From Megalopta genalis (Eukaryota; Arthropoda; Insecta; Hymenoptera; Halictidae): a stretch of 64,000 nucleotides of DNA. The translations under genes were made by a program, and so were the position numbers. Location: contig NW_027476827.1 in assembly GCF_051020955.1 (NCBI RefSeq), positions 62,001 to 126,000 on the forward strand, read 5' to 3'. Shown here one piece after another: positions 1-14,880 of the stretch (its first letter is position 1; each line of letters begins with the position of its first letter). A model generated the notes under the pieces. That model saw only the letters and a program-made list of their open reading frames with translations. It was not told where the DNA came from and did no database searches.

Positions 1-195
1 CTTCAAATGCTTGCGATATAAGTGATATAGCTTCAAATGCTGGCGAAATAAACGAGTTAGCTTCAAATCCATGCGAAACATATGATGTAGCATCAAATCA
101 ATGCGATGTAGAAGGTTTGGCTTCAGATCTATGCGAAACAAATGATTTAGCTTCAAATACTTGCGATCTAAGTGGTCTAGCATCAAATGCTTGCG

Positions 196-2760
196 AAATA
201 ATCGAGTTAGCTTCAAATGCATGCAAAACACATGATGTAGGTTCAAAACAAAGCGATGTTGAAGGTTTAGCTTCAAATCTACGGGAAACAAATGATTTAG
301 CTTCAAATATTTGCGATATAAGTGATATTGCTTCAAATGCAGGCGAAACGAACGAGCTAGCTTCAAATCCATGCGAAACACATGATGTAGCTTGAAATCA
401 ATGCGATGTTGAAGGTTTAGCTTCAAATCCACGCGAAACAAATGATTTAGCTTCAAATACTTGCGGTATAAGTGATCTAGTTTCAAATGCTGACGAAATA
501 ATCGAGTTAGCTTCAAATCCGTGCGAAACGTATGATGTAGCTTCAAATCAATGCGATGTTGAAGGTTTTACTTCAAGTCCATGTGTAGCAAGCGATTTAA
601 CTTCAAATACTTGCGATGTAAGTTGTATAGCATCAAATGCTGGCGAAATAATCGAGTTAGCTTCAAATCCATGCGAAACACATGATGTAGCTTCAAATCA
701 ATACGATGTATATTATTTAGCTTCAAATCCATGCGAAACAAATGATTTAGCTTCAAATACTTGCGATATAAGTGATATAGCTTCAAATGCAGGCGAAACG
801 AACGAGTAGGCGTCAAATCCATGCGAAACACATAATTAAGCTTCTAATTCATGCGAGACACATGGTTTAGCTTCATATTCATGCGAAACAAATGCTTTAG
901 CTTCAAATACTTCCGACGTATGTGATATAGCTACAAATGCAGGCGAAGCAAACGAGTTGGCTTCAAATCCATGCGAAACACATAATGTAGCTTCAAATCA
1001 TTGCGATGTAGAAAGATTAGCTTCAAATCCATGCGAAACACATGATGTAGCTTCAAATCAATGCGATGTATAAGGTTTAGCTTCAAATCCAGGCGAAACA
1101 AATGGTTTAGCTTCAAATACTGGTCAAACAAACGAGGTAGCTTCAAATCCATGCGAAACACATGATGTTGCTTAAAATCAATGCAATGTATAAGGTTTAG
1201 CTTCAACTCCATGCGAAACAAATGATTTAGCTTCAAATACTTGCGATATAAGTGATATAGCTTCAAATGCTGGCGAAATAAACGAGTTACCTTCAAATCC
1301 ATGCGAAACACATGATGTAGCTTCAAATCAATACGATGTATATTATTTAGCTTCAAATCCATGCGAAGCAAATGATTTTGCTTCAAATACTTGCGATATA
1401 AGTAATATAGCTTCAAATGCTGGCGAAATAATCGAGTTAGCTTCAAATCCAAGCGAAGCACATTATGTAGCTTCAAATCAATGCGATGTAGAAGGTTTTG
1501 CTTCAAATCGAGGCGAAACAAATGATTTAGCTTCAAATCCATTCGAAACACATGGTATAGCTTCATATCAATGCGATGTATAAGGTTTAGCTTCAAATCC
1601 ATGCGAAACAAATGATTTAGCTTCAAATACTTGCGATATAAGTGATATAGTTTCAAATGCTGGCGAAATAATCGAGTTAGCTTCAAATCCGTGCGAAACA
1701 CATGATGTAGCTTCAAATCAATGCGATCTAGAAAGATTAGCTTCAAATCCATGCGAAACACATGATGTTACTTCAAATCTATGCGATGTATAAGGTTTAG
1801 CTTCTACTCCATGCGAAACAAAAGATTTAGCTTCAAATACTTGCGATATAAGTGATATAGTTTCAAATGCTGGCGAAATAATCGAGTTAGCTTCAAATCC
1901 GTGCGAAACACATGATGTAGCTTCAACTCAATGCGATCTAGAAAGATTAGCTTCAAATCCATGCGAAACACATGATGTTACTTCAAATCTATGCGGTGTA
2001 TAAGGTTTAGCTTCTACTCCATGCGAAACAAATGATTTAGCTTCAAATACTTGCGATATAAGTGATCTAGCATCAAATGCTGGCGAAATAATCGAGATAG
2101 CTTCAAATCCATGCGAAACACATGATGTAGCTTCAAATACTGGTCAAACAAACGAGTTAGCTTCAAACCCATGCGAAACACATGATGTAGCTTCATGTCA
2201 ATGCGATGTAGAAAGATTAGCTTCAAATCCATGCGAAACACATGATGTTGCTTCAAATCAATGCGATGTGTAAGGTTTAGCTTCAACTCCATGCGAAACA
2301 AATGATTTAGCTTCAAATACTTGCGATCTAAGTGGTCTAGCATCAAATGCTTGCGAAATAATCGAGTTAGCTTCAAATCCATGCGAAACACATGATGTAG
2401 CTTCAAATCAAAACGATGTAGAAGGTTTAGCTTCATATCCATGTATAGCAAGTGATTTAACTTCAAATACTTGCGATATAAGTGGTCTAGCATCAAATGC
2501 TGGCGAAATAATCGAGATAGCTTCAAATCCATGCGAAACATATGATGTAGCTTCAAATCAATGCGATGTAGAAGGTTTAGCTTCAAATCCATGCGAATCA
2601 AATGATTTAGATTCAAATACTTGCGATATAAGTGATATAGCTACAAATGCAGGCGAAGCAAACGAGTTGGCGTCAAATCCATGCGAAACACGTGATGTAG
2701 CTTCAAATCAATGCGATGTATAAGGTTTATCTTCAAATCCATGAGAAACAAATGATATAG
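196..2760 (+). repeat. Kilobase-scale duplicated block, left copy
   Basis: This block matches 3137-4975. The first anchor is a distinctive monomer reading GGTTCAAAACAAAGCGATG, at 240 here and 3181 in the partner (offset 2,941). Going right, the offset steps to 2,791, 2,851, 2,641 and finally 2,221. The partner has therefore lost 150, 210 and 420 bp and gained 60 bp, all whole numbers of monomers. The left copy also contains a 210-bp (seven-monomer) tandem repeat: a monomer with GCTTCTACTCC recurs at about 1800 and 2010. The block looks like an old segmental duplication later edited by unequal exchange. Confidence 0.85.
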
Positions 2761-3136
2761 CTTCAAATACTTGCGATATAAGTAATATAGCTTCAAATGC
2801 TGGCGAAATGACCGAGTTAGATTCAAAAACTAAGCGAAACATATGATGTACCTTCAAATCAATGCGATGTAGAAGGTTTAGCTTCAAATCCAGGCGAAAC
2901 AAATGGTTTAGATTCAAATACTGGTCAAACAAACGAGTTAGCTTCAAATCCATGCGAAACACATGATCTAGCTTCAAATCAATGCGATGTAGTAAGGTTA
3001 GCTTCAAATCCATGCGAAACACATGATGTAGCTTCAAATCAATGCGATATAGATGGTTTAGCTTCAAATCCATGCGAAACAAATTATTTAGATTCAAATA
3101 CTTGCGATATAAGTGATATAGTTTCAAATGCTGGCG

Positions 3137-4975
3137 AAATAATCGAGTTAGCTTCAAATGCATGCAAAACACATGATGTAGGTTCAAAACAAAGCGATGT
3201 TGAAGGTTTAGCTTCAAATCCACGGGAAACAAATGATTTAGCTTCAAATATTTGCGATATAAGTGATATTGCTTCAAATGCAGGCGAAACGAACGAGCTA
3301 GCTTCAAATCCATGCGAAACACATGATGTAGCTTGAAATCAATGCGATGTTGAAGGTTTAGCTTCAAATCCACGCGAAACAAATGATTTAGCTTCAAATA
3401 CTTGCGGTATAAGTTATCTAGTTTCAAATGCTGACGAAATAATCGAGTTAGCTTCAAATCCGTGCGAAACATATGATGTAGCTTCAAATCAATGCGATGT
3501 TGAAGGTTTTACTTCAAGTCCATGTGTAGCAAGCGATTTAACTTCAAATACTTGCGATGTAAGTTGTATAGCATCAAATGCTGGCGAAATAATCGAGTTA
3601 GCTTCAAATCCATGCGAAACACATGATGTAGCTTCAAATCAATACGATGTATATTATTTAGCTTCAAATCCATGCGAAACAAATGATTTAGCTTCAAATA
3701 CTTCCGACGTATGTGATATAGCTACAAATGCAGGCGAAGCAAACGAGTTGGCTTCAAATCCATGCGAAACACATAATGTAGCTTCAAATCATTGCGAAGT
3801 AGAAAGATTAGCTTCAAATCCATGCGAAACACATGATGTAGCTTCAAATCAATGCGATGTATAAGGTTTAGCTTCAAATCCAGGCGAAACAAATGGTTTA
3901 GCTTCAAATACTGGTCAAACAAACGAGGTAGCTTCAAATCCATGCGAAACACATGATGTTGCTTAAAATCAATGCGATCTAGAAAGATTAGCTTCAAATC
4001 CATGCGAAACACATGATGTTACTTCAAATCTATGCGATGTATAAGGTTTAGCTTCTACTCCATGCGAAACAAATGATTTAGCTTCAAATACTTGCGATAT
4101 AAGTGATATAGCTTCAAATGCTGGCGAAATAAACGAGTTACCTTCAAATCCATGCGAAACACATGATGTAGCTTCAAATCAATACGATGTATATTATTTA
4201 GCTTCAAATCCATGCGAAGCAAATGATTTTGCTTCAAATACTTGCGATATAAGTAATATAGCTTCAAATGCTGGCGAAATAATCGAGTTAGCTTCAAATC
4301 CAAGCGAAGCACATTATGTAGCTTCAAATCAATGCGATGTAGAAGGTTTTGCTTCAAATCGAGGCGAAACAAATGATTTAGCTTCAAATCCATTCGAAAC
4401 ACATGGTATAGCTTCATATCAATGCGATGTATAAGGTTTAGCTTCAAATCCATGCGAAACAAATGATTTAGCTTCAAATACTTGCGATATAAGTGATATA
4501 GTTTCAAATGCTGGCGAAATAATCGAGTTAGCTTCAAATCCGTGCGAAACACATGATGTAGCTTCAAATCAATGCGATCTAGAAAGATTAGCTTCAAATC
4601 CATGCGAAACACATGATGTTACGTCAAATCTATGCGATGTATAAGGTTTAGCTTCTACTCCATGCGAAACAAATGATTTAGCTTCAAATACTTGCGATAT
4701 AAGTGATCTAGCATCAAATGCTGGCGAAATAATCGAGATAGCTTCAAATCCATGCGAAACATATGATGTAGCTTCAAATCAATGCGATGTAGAAGGTTTA
4801 GCTTCAAATCCATGCGAATCAAATGATTTAGATTCAAATACTTGCGATATAAGTGATATAGCTACAAATGCAGGCGAAGCAAACGAGTTGGCGTCAAATC
4901 CATGCGAAACACATGATGTAGCTTCAAATCAATGCGATGTATAAGGTTTATCTTCAAATCCATGAGAAACAAATG
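3137..4975 (+). repeat. Kilobase-scale duplicated block, right copy
   Basis: This is the shorter partner of 196-2760. It keeps the GGTTCAAAACAAAGCG monomer at 3181, the CTTCCGACG monomer at about 3691 (partner about 900) and the ATACGATGTATATTATTTA monomer at about 4171 (partner 1320). It then jumps to sequence matching 2520-2760. A third occurrence of the GGTTCAAAACAAAGCG monomer at 5580 begins another, shorter related stretch. The whole copy is shifted by one base relative to the 30-bp grid of the left copy, because of the extra base in the monomer at 2820. Confidence 0.83.
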
Positions 4976-5220
4976 ATTTAGCTTCAAATACTTGCGATAT
5001 AAGTGATATAGCTACAAATGCAGGCGAAGCAAACGAGTTGGCGTCAAAACCATGCGAAACACATGATGTAGCTTCAAATCAATGCGATATAGATGGTTTA
5101 GCTTCAAATCCATGCGAAACAAATTATTTAGATTCAAATACTTGCGATATAGGTGATATAGTTTTAAATGCTGGCGAAATAATCGTGTTAGCTTCAAATC
5201 CAAGCGAAACAAATGATTTA

Positions 5221-8200
5221 GCTTCAAAACTTGCGATATAAGTGATATAGCTTCAAATGGTGGCGAAACGAACGAGTTAGCTTCAAATCCATGCGAAACA
5301 CATGATGTAGCTTCAAATCAATGCGATGTAGAAGGTTTAGCTTCAAATCCAGGCGAAACAAATGATTTAGCTTCAAATTCTGGTCAAACAAACGAGTTAG
5401 CTTCAAATCCATGCGAAACACATGATGTAGCTTCAAATCAATGCGATGTATAAGGTTTAGCTTCAAATCCACGCGAAACAAATGATTTAGTTTCAAATAC
5501 TTGCGATATAAGTGATATAGTTTCAAATGCTGGCGAAATAATCGAGTTAGCTTCAAATGCATGCAAAACACATGATGTAGGTTCAAAACAAAGCGATGTT
5601 GAAGGTTTAGCTTCAAATCCACGGGAAACAAATGATTTAGCTTCAAATATTTGCGATATAAGTGATATTGCTTCAAATGCAGGCGAAACGAACGAGCTAG
5701 CTTCAAATCCATGCGAAACACATGATGTAGCTTCAAATCAATGCGATGTAGAAGGTTTAGCTTCAAATCCACGCGAAACAAATGATTTAGCTTCAAATAC
5801 TTGCGATATAAGTGATATAGATTCTAATGCTGGCGAAATAACCGAGTTAGCTTCAAATGCAGGCGAAACACATGATGTAGCTTCAAATCAATGCGATGTA
5901 GAAGGTTTGGCTTCAGATCCATGCGAAACAAATGATTTAGCTTCAAATACTTGCGATATAAGTGATATTGCTTCAAATGCAGGCGAAACGAACGAGTTAG
6001 CTTCAAATCCATGCGAAACACATGATGTAGCTTCAAATCAATGCGATGTTGAAGGTTTAGCTTCAAATCCACGCGAAACAAATGATTTAGCTACAAATAC
6101 TTGCGACATAAGTGATATTGCTTCAAATGCAGGCGAAACGAACGAGTTTGCTTCAAATCCATGCGAAACACATGATATAGCTTCAAATCAATGCGATGTC
6201 GAAGGTTTAGCTTCAAATCCACGCGAAACAAATCATTTAGTTTCAAATACTTGCGATATAAGTGATATAGTTTCAAATGCTGGCGAAATAACCGAGTTAG
6301 CCTCAACTCCATGCGAAACCAATGATTTAGCTACAAATCAATGCGATGTTCAAGGTTTTACTTCAAGTCCATGTGTAGCAAGCGATTTAACTTCAAATAC
6401 TTGCGATATAAGTTGTAAAGCATCAAATGCTGACGAAATAATCGAGTTAGCTTCAAATCCATGCGAAACATATGATGTAGCTTCAAATCAAGGCGATGTA
6501 GAAGGTTTGGCTTCAGATCCATGCGAAACAAATGATTTAGCTTCAAATACTTGCGATATAAGTGATATAGATTCTAATGCTGGCGAAATAACAGAGTTAG
6601 CTTCAAATGCAGGCGAAACACATGATGTAGGTTCAAATCAGAGCGATGTAGAAGGATTAGTTACAAATCCATGTTACAAATTGATTTTGATTCAAATACT
6701 TGTGATTTAAGTGATATAGCTTCAAATACAGGCGAAACAAACGATTTAGCTTCAAATCCATGCGAATCACATAATTTGGTTTCAAATTCATGCGAAACAC
6801 ATGGTTTAGCTTCAAATTCATGCGAAACAAATGATTTAGTTTCAAATACTTGCGATAATTGATATTGCTTCAAATGCAGGCGAAACGAACGAGTTTGCTT
6901 CAAATCCATGCGAGACACATGATGTAGCTTCAAATTAATGCGTTGTAGAAGGTTTAGCTTCAAATCCGATCGAATCAAATAATTTATATTCAAATATTTG
7001 CGATATAAGTGATATTGCTTCAAATGCAGGCGAAACGAACGAGTTAGCTTCAAATCAATGCGAAACACATGATGTAGCTTCAAATCAATGCGATGTTGAA
7101 GGTTTAGCTTCAAATCCACGCGAAACAAATGATTTAGCTTCAAATACTTGCGACATAAGTGATATTGCTTCAAATGCAGGCGAAACGAACGAGTTTGCTT
7201 CAAATCCATGCGAAACACATGATGTAGCTTCAAATCAATGCGATGTCGAAGGTTTAGCTTCAAATCCACGCGAAACAATTGATTTAGTTTCAAATACTTG
7301 CGATATAAGTGATATAGTTTCAAATGCTGGCGAAATAACCGAGTTAGCCTCAACTCCATGCGAAACATATGATGTAGCTTCAAATCAATGCGATGTAGAA
7401 GGTTTGGCTTCAGATCCATGCGAAACAAATGATTTAGCTTCAAATACTTGCGATATAAGTGATATAGATTCTAATGCTGGCGAAATAACCGAGTTAGCTT
7501 CAAATGCAGGCGAAACAAACGCTTTAGCTTCAAATCCATGCGAATCACATAATTTAGCTTCACATTCATGCGAAACACATGGTTTAGCTTCAAATTCATG
7601 CGAAACAAATGATATATCTTCAAATACTTGTGATATAAGTGATATTGCTTCAAATGCAGGCGAAACGAACGAGTTAGATTCAAACCCATGCGAAACACAT
7701 GATGTAGCTTCAAATTAATGCGATGTAGAAGGATTAGCTTCAAATCCAAGCGAATCAAATAATTTATCTTCAAATACTTGCGATATAAGTGATATTGCTT
7801 CAAATGCAGGCGAAACGAACGAGTTAGCTTCAAATCCATGCGAAACACATGATGTAGCTTCAAATCAATGCGATGTTGAAGGTTTAGCTTCAAATCCACG
7901 CGAAACAAATGATTTAGCTTCAAATACTTGCGACATAAGTGATATTGCTTCAAATGCAGGCGAAACGAACGAGTTTGCTTCAAATCCATGCGAAACACAT
8001 GATGTAGCTTCAAATCAATGCGATGTCGAAGGTTTAGCTTCAAATCCACGCGAAACAAATCATTTAGTTTCAAATACTTGCGATATAAGTGATATAGTTT
8101 CAAATGCTGGCGAAATAACCGCGTTAGCCTCAACTCCATGCGAAACCAATGATTTAGCTACAAATCAATGCGATGTTGAAGGTTTTACTTCAAGTCCATG

Positions 8201-10700
8201 TGTAGCAAGCGATTTAACTTCAAATACTTGCGATATAAGTTGTATAGCATCAAATGCTGACGAAATAATCGAGTTAGCTTCAAATCCATGCGAAACACAT
8301 GATGTAGCTTCAAATCAATGCGATGTATAAGGTTTAGCTTCAAATCCATGAGAAACAAATGATTTAGCTTCAAATACTTGCGATATAAGTGATATAGTTT
8401 CAAGTGCTGGCGACATAAACGAGTTAGCTTCAAATCCATGCGAAACATATGATGTAGCTTCAAATCAATGCGATGTAGAAGGTTTGGCTTCAGATCCATG
8501 CGAAACAAATGATTTAGCTTCAAATACTTGCGATATAAGTGATATAGATTCTAATGCTGGCGAAATAACCGAGTTAGCTTCAAATGCAGGCGAAACACAT
8601 GATGTAGGTTCAAATCAGAGCGATGTAGAAGGATTAGTTACAAATCCATGTTAAAAATTGATTTTGATTCAAATACTTGTGATTTAAGTGATATAGCTTC
8701 AAATACAGGCGAAACAAACGGTTTAGCTTCAAGTCCATGCGAATCACATAATTTGGCTTCAAATTCATGCGAAACACATGGTTTAGCTTCAAATTCATGT
8801 GTAGCAAGCGATTTAACTTCAAATACTTGCGATATAAGTTGTCTAGCTTCAAATGCTGGCGAAATAAACGAGTTAGCTCCAAATCCACGTGACACACATC
8901 ATGTAGCTTCAACTTAATGCGATGTAGAAGGTTTAGCATCAAATCCGAGCAAAACAAATGATTTGGCTTCAAATCAATGCGATGTTGATGGTTTAACTTC
9001 AAATCCATGTGTAGCAAGCGATTTAACTTCAAATACTTGCGATATAAGTTGTCTAGCATCAAATGCAGGCGAAATAATCGAGTTAGCTTCAAATGCATGC
9101 GAAAACACATGATGTAGGTTCAAATCAAAGCGATGTTGAAGGTTTAGCTTCAAATCCACGGGAAACAAATGAGTTAGCTTCAAATACTTGCGATATAAGT
9201 GATATTGCTTCAAATGCAGGCGAAACGAACGAGTTAGCTTCAAATCCATGCGAAACACATGATGTAGCTTCAAATCAATGCGATGTTGAAGGTTTAGCTT
9301 CAAATCCACGCGAAACATATGATTTAGATTCAAATACTTGCGATATAAGTGATATAGCTACAAATGCAGGCGAAGCAAACGAGTTGGCGTCAAATCCATG
9401 CGAAACACATGATGTAGCTTCAAATACTTGCGATATATGTGATATAGTTTCAAATGCTGTCGAAATAATCGTGTTTGCTTCAAATCCATGCGAAACATAT
9501 GATTTGGCTTCAAATGCTTGCGATATAAGTGATATAGCTTCAAATGCTGGCGAAATAAGTGATATAGCTTCAAATGCAGGCGAAACGAACGAGTTGGCGT
9601 CAAATCCATGCGAAACACATGATGTAGCTTCAAATTAATGCGATGTAGAAGGTTTAGCTTCAAATCCGAGCGAATCTAATGATTTATCTTGAAAAACTTG
9701 CGATATAAGTGATATTGCTTCAAATGCAGGCGAAACGAACGAGTTAGCTTCAAATCCATGCGAAACACATGATGTAGCTTCAAATCAATGCGATGTTGAA
9801 GGTTTAGCTTCAAATCCACGCGAAACAAATGATTTAGATTCAAATACTTGCGATATAAGTGATATAGCTACAAATGCAGGCGAAGCAAACGAGTTGGCGT
9901 CAAATCCATGCGAAACACATGATGTAGCTTCAAATCAATGTGATGTATAAGGTTTAGCTTCAAATCCATGAGAAACAAATGATTTAGCTTCAAATACTTG
10001 CGATATAAGTGATATAGTTTCAAATGCTGGCGAAATAATCGAGTTAGCTTCAAATCCATGCGAAACACATAATTAAGCTTCTAATTCATGCGAAACACAT
10101 GGTTTAGCTTCATATTCATGCGAAACAAATGGTTTAGCTTCAAATACTTCCGTCGTATGTGATATAGCTACAAATGCAGGCGAAGCAAACGAGTTGACTT
10201 CAAATCCATGCGAAACACATAATGTAGCTTCAAATCATTGCGATGTAGAAAGATTAGCTTCAAATCCATGCGAAAAACATGATGTAGCTTCAAATACTTG
10301 CGATATAAGTGATATAGTTTCAAATGCTGTCGAAATAATCGTGTTTGCTTCAAATCCATGCGAAACAAATGATTTGGCTTCAAATGATTGCGATATAAGT
10401 GATATAGCTTCAAATGCTGGCGAAATAAACGAGATAGCTTCAATCCATGCGAAACATATGATGTAGCATCAAATCAATGCGATGTAGAAGGTTTGGCTTC
10501 AGATCCATGCGAAACAAATGATTTAGCTTCAAATACTTGCGATATAAGTGATATAGCTTCAAATGCAGGCGAAACGAACAAGTTGGCGTCAAATCCATGC
10601 GAAACACATAATTAAGCTTCTAATTCATGCGAAACACATGGTTTAGCTTCATATTCATGCGAAACAAATGGTTTAGCTTCAAATACTTCCGACGTATGTG
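5221..10700 (+). repeat. Diverged block with nested repeats and odd-length monomers
   Basis: A stretch containing a CGACATAAGTG-type T monomer is present three times, anchored at 6031, 7078 and 7858 (spacings 1,047 and 780 bp). A second stretch with GGTTTTACTTCAAGTCCATG recurs at about 6354 and 8181, and its downstream part at 6660 and 8637. The monomer grid shifts at about 5228 (-1), 6660 (-1), 6839 (-2), 8637 (-1), 9100 (+1) and 10441 (-1), more often than in most later blocks. No 21-bp short monomer occurs here. The block looks older or less homogenised than 25-37 kb; that ranking is a visual judgement. Confidence 0.8.
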
Positions 10701-11317
10701 ATATAGCTACAAATGCAGGCGAAGCAAACGAGTTGGCTTCAAATCCATGCGAAACACATAATGTAGCTTCAAATCATTGCGATGTAGAAAGATTAGCTTC
10801 AAATCCATGCGAAACACATGATGTAGCTTCAAATCAATGCGATGTAGTAGGTTTAGCTTCAAATCCAGGCGAAACAAATGATTTAGCTTCAAATACTGGT
10901 CAAACAAACGAGTTAGCTTCAAATCCATGCACAACACATGATGTAGCTTCATGTCAATGCGATGTAGAAAGATTAGCTTCAAATCCATGCGAAACACATG
11001 ATGTTGCTTCAAATCAATGCGATGTATAAGGTTTAGCTTTTGCTCCATGCGAAACAAATGATTTAGCTTCATATACTTGCGATATAAGGGATATAGCTTC
11101 AAATGCTGGCGAAATAAACGAGTTACCTTCAAATCCATGCGAAACACATGATGTAGCTTCAAATGTATAAGGTTTAATATCAAATCCATGCGAAACAAAT
11201 GATTTAGCTTCAAATACTTGCGACGTAAATGATATAGCTTCAAATGCAGGCGAAACAAACGAGTTAGCTTCAAATCCATGCGAAACACATGATGTAGCTT
11301 CAAATGTATAAGGTTTA

Positions 11318-12790
11318 GCTTCAAATCCATGATAAACAAATGATTTAGCTTCAAATACTTGCGATATAAGTGATATAGCTTCAAATGCTGGCGAAATAAA
11401 CGAGTTAGTTTCAAATCCACGCGAAACAAATGATTTAGCTTCAAATACTTGCGATATAAGTGAATTAGTTTCAAATGCTTTCGAAATATACGAGTTACCT
11501 TCATATCCATGCGAAACACATGATGAAGCTTCGAATCCATGCGAAACAAATTATTTAGCTTCAAATACTTGCGATATAAGTGATATAGTTTTAAATGCTG
11601 GCGAAATAATCGAGTTAGCTTCAAATCCATGCGAAACACATGATGTTGCTTCAAATCAATGCGATGTATAAGGTTTAGCTTCAACTCCATGCGAAACAAA
11701 AGATTTAGCTTCAAATACTTGCGATATAAGTGATATAGCTTCAAATGCTGGCGAAATAAACGAGATACCTTCAAATCCATGCGAAACACATGATGTAGCT
11801 TCAAATCAATGCGATGTATAAGGTTTAGCTTCAAATCCATGAGAAACAAATGATTTAGCTTCAAATACTTGCGATATAAGTGATATAGCTTCAAATGCTG
11901 GCGAAATAATCGTGTTAGCTTCAACTCCATGCGAAACAAATGATTTAGCTTGAAATACTTGCGATATAAGTGATATAGCTTCAAATGCTGGCGATATAGA
12001 CGAGTTAGCATCAAATCCATGCGAAACACATGATGTAGCTTCAAATCAATACGATGTTGATGGTTCAGTTTCCAATCCACGCGAGACAAATGATTTAGCT
12101 TCAAATACTTGCGATATAAGTGACATAGCTTCAAATGCTGGCGCAATTAACGAGATAGCTACAAATCCATGCGAAACACATGATGTAGCTTGAAATACTT
12201 GCGACGTAAGTGATGTAGCTTCATATGCAGGCGAAGCAAACGAGTTGGCTTCAAATCCATGCGAAACACATGATGTAGCTTCAAATCAATGCGATGTATA
12301 AGGTTTAGCTTCAAATCCATGAGAAACAAATGATTTAGCTTCAAATACTTGCGATATAAGTGATATAGCTTCAAATGCTGGCGAAATAAACGAGTTAGTT
12401 TCAAATCCACGCGAAACAAATGATTTAGCTTCAAATACTTGCGATATAAGTGAATTAGTTTCAAATGCTTTCGAAATATACGAGTTACCTTCATATCCAT
12501 GCGAAACACATGATGAAGCTTCGAATCCATGCGAAACAAATTATTTAGCTTCAAATACTTGCGATATAAGTGATATAGTCTTAAATGCTGGCGAAATAAT
12601 CGAGTTAGCTTCAAATCCATGCGAAACACATGATGTTGCTTCAAATCAATGCGATGTATAAGGTTTAGCTTCAACTCCATGCGAAACAAAAGATTTAGCT
12701 TCAAATACTTGCGATATAAGTGATATAGCTTCAAATGCTGGCGAAATAAACGAGTTACCTTCAAATCCATGCGAAACACATGATGTAGCT
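11318..12790 (+). repeat. 990-bp segmental repeat
   Basis: About 480 bp from 11318 recur from 12308, an offset of 990 bp or 33 monomers. Shared marks are an A-type monomer reading GCTTTCGAAATATACGAG (about 11470 and 12460), then a monomer with TTAAATGCTGG, then GCTTCAACTCC followed by AAAAGATTTA. The match ends near 11800/12790, where one copy has a Q monomer with TATAAGG and the other ATACAATGTAGAAAG. On the left it ends at the 21-bp monomer at 11297, which the second copy lacks. Confidence 0.8.
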
Positions 12791-13819
12791 TCAAATCAAT
12801 ACAATGTAGAAAGATTAGTTTCAAATCCATGCGAAACACATGATGTTGCTTCAAATCAATGCGATGTATAAGGTTTAGTTTCAACTCCATGCGAAACAAA
12901 TGATTTAGCTTCAAATACTTGCGATATAAGTGATATAGCTTCAAATGCTGGCGAAATAATCGAGTTAGCTTCAAATCCATGCGAAACACATGATGTAGCT
13001 TCAAATCAATGCGATGTAGAAAGATTAGCTTCAAATCCATGCGAAACACATGATGTAGCTTCAAATCAATGCGATGTAGAATGTTCAGCTTCAAATCCAT
13101 CCGGAACAAATGATTTAGATTCAAATACTTGCGATATCTGTGATATAGCTTCAAATGCTGGCGAAATAGACGAGTTAGCATCAAATCCATGCGAAACACA
13201 TGATGTAGCTTCAAATCAATACGATGTTGATGGTTCAGTTTCCAATCCACGCGAGACAAATGATTTAGCTTCAAATACTTGCGATATAAGTGATATAGTT
13301 TCAAATGCTGCTGAAATAATCGAGTTAGCTTCAAATCCATTCGAAACATATGATGTAGCTTCAAATCAATGCGATGTAGAAGGTTTAGCTTCAAATCCAT
13401 GCGGAACAAATGATTTAGTTTCAAATACTTGCGATATAAGTGATATAGCTTCAAATGCTGGCGAAATAAACGAGTTAGCTTCAAATCCACGCGAAACACA
13501 TGATGTAGCTTCAAATGTATAAGGTTTAGCTTCAAATCCATGCGAAACAAATTATTTAGCTTCAAATACTTGCGACGTAAGTGATGTAGCTTCATATGCA
13601 GGCGAAGCAAACGAGTTGGCTTCAAATCCATGCGAAACACATGATGTAGCTTCAAATCAATGCGATGTATAAGGTTTAGCTTCAAATCCATGAGAAACAA
13701 ATGATATAGCTTCAAATACTTGCGATATAAATGATATAGCTTCAAATGCTGGCGAAATAAACGAGTTAGGTTCAAATCCACGCGAAACACATGATGTAGC
13801 TTCAAATGTATAAGGTTTA

Positions 13820-14880
13820 GCATCAAATCCATGCGAAACACATGATGTAGCTTCAAATCTATGCGATGTAGAAAGATTAGCTTCAAATCCATGCGAAACA
13901 CATGATGTTACTTCAAATCAATGCGATGTATAAGGTTTACCTTCTACTCCATGCGAAACAAATGATTTAGCTTCAAATACTTGCGATATAAGTGATATAG
14001 CTTTAAATGCTGGCGAAATAATCGAGTTAGTTTCAAATCCATGCGAAACACATGATGTTGCTTCAAATCAAGGCGATGTATAAGGTTTAGCTTCAACTCC
14101 ATGCGAAACAAAAGATTTAGCTTCAAATACTTGCGATATAAGTGATATAGCTTCACATGCTGGCGAAATAAACGAGTTACCTTCAAATCCATGCGAAACA
14201 CATGATGTAGCTTCAAATCAATACAATGTAGAAAGATTAGTTTCAAATCCATGCGAAACACATGATGTTGCTTCAAATCAATGCGATGTATAAGGTTTAG
14301 TTTCAACTCCATGCGAAACAAATGATTTAGCTTCAAATACTTGCGATATAAGTGATATAGCTTCAAATGCTGACGAAATAATCGAGTTAGCTTCAAATCC
14401 ATGCGAAACACATGATGTAGCTTCAAATCAATGCGATGTAGAAAGATTAGCTTCAAATCCATGCGAAACACACGATGTTGCTTCAAATCAATGCGTTGTA
14501 TAAGGTTTAGCTTCAACTCCATGCGAAACAAATGATTTAGCTTAACATACTTGCGATATAAGTGATATAGCTTCAAATGTTGGCGAAAAAAATGAGTTAC
14601 CTTCAAATCCATGCGAAACACAGTATGTAGCTTCAAATCAATGCGATGTATAAGGTTTAGATTCAAATCCAAGCGAAACAAATGATTTAGCTTCAAATAC
14701 TTGCGATATAAGTGACATAGCTTCAAATGCTGGCGCAATTAACGAGATAGCTTCAAATCCATGCGAAACACATGATGTAGCTTCAAATCAATGCGATGTA
14801 GAGGGTTCAGCTTCAAATCCATCCGGAACAAATGATTTAGATTCAAATACTTGCGATATAAGTGATATAGCTTCAAATGC
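13820..14880 (+). repeat. Block repeated 6,675 bp downstream, left copy
   Basis: This stretch matches 20495-21555 with a constant offset of 6,675 bp. Shared marks include the TTACCTTCTACTCC monomer (about 13937/20612), a CACATGCTGGCG A monomer, ATACAATGTAGAAAG, and a run with GCGAAAAAAATGAG. The copies diverge at about 14881/21556, where this one keeps AAATAAACGAG and the other has AAATAGACGAG. The constant offset shows no net gain or loss of monomers in either copy, so this event is younger than the stepped duplication at 0.2-5 kb, or has been protected from unequal exchange. Confidence 0.8.

Noticed and set aside
11156..11176. Short 21-bp monomers as recombination or attachment sites
   Set aside because: Their spread is explained by one 9-bp deletion carried along in duplications. 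No recombinase gene, inverted arms or insertion boundaries are associated with them.
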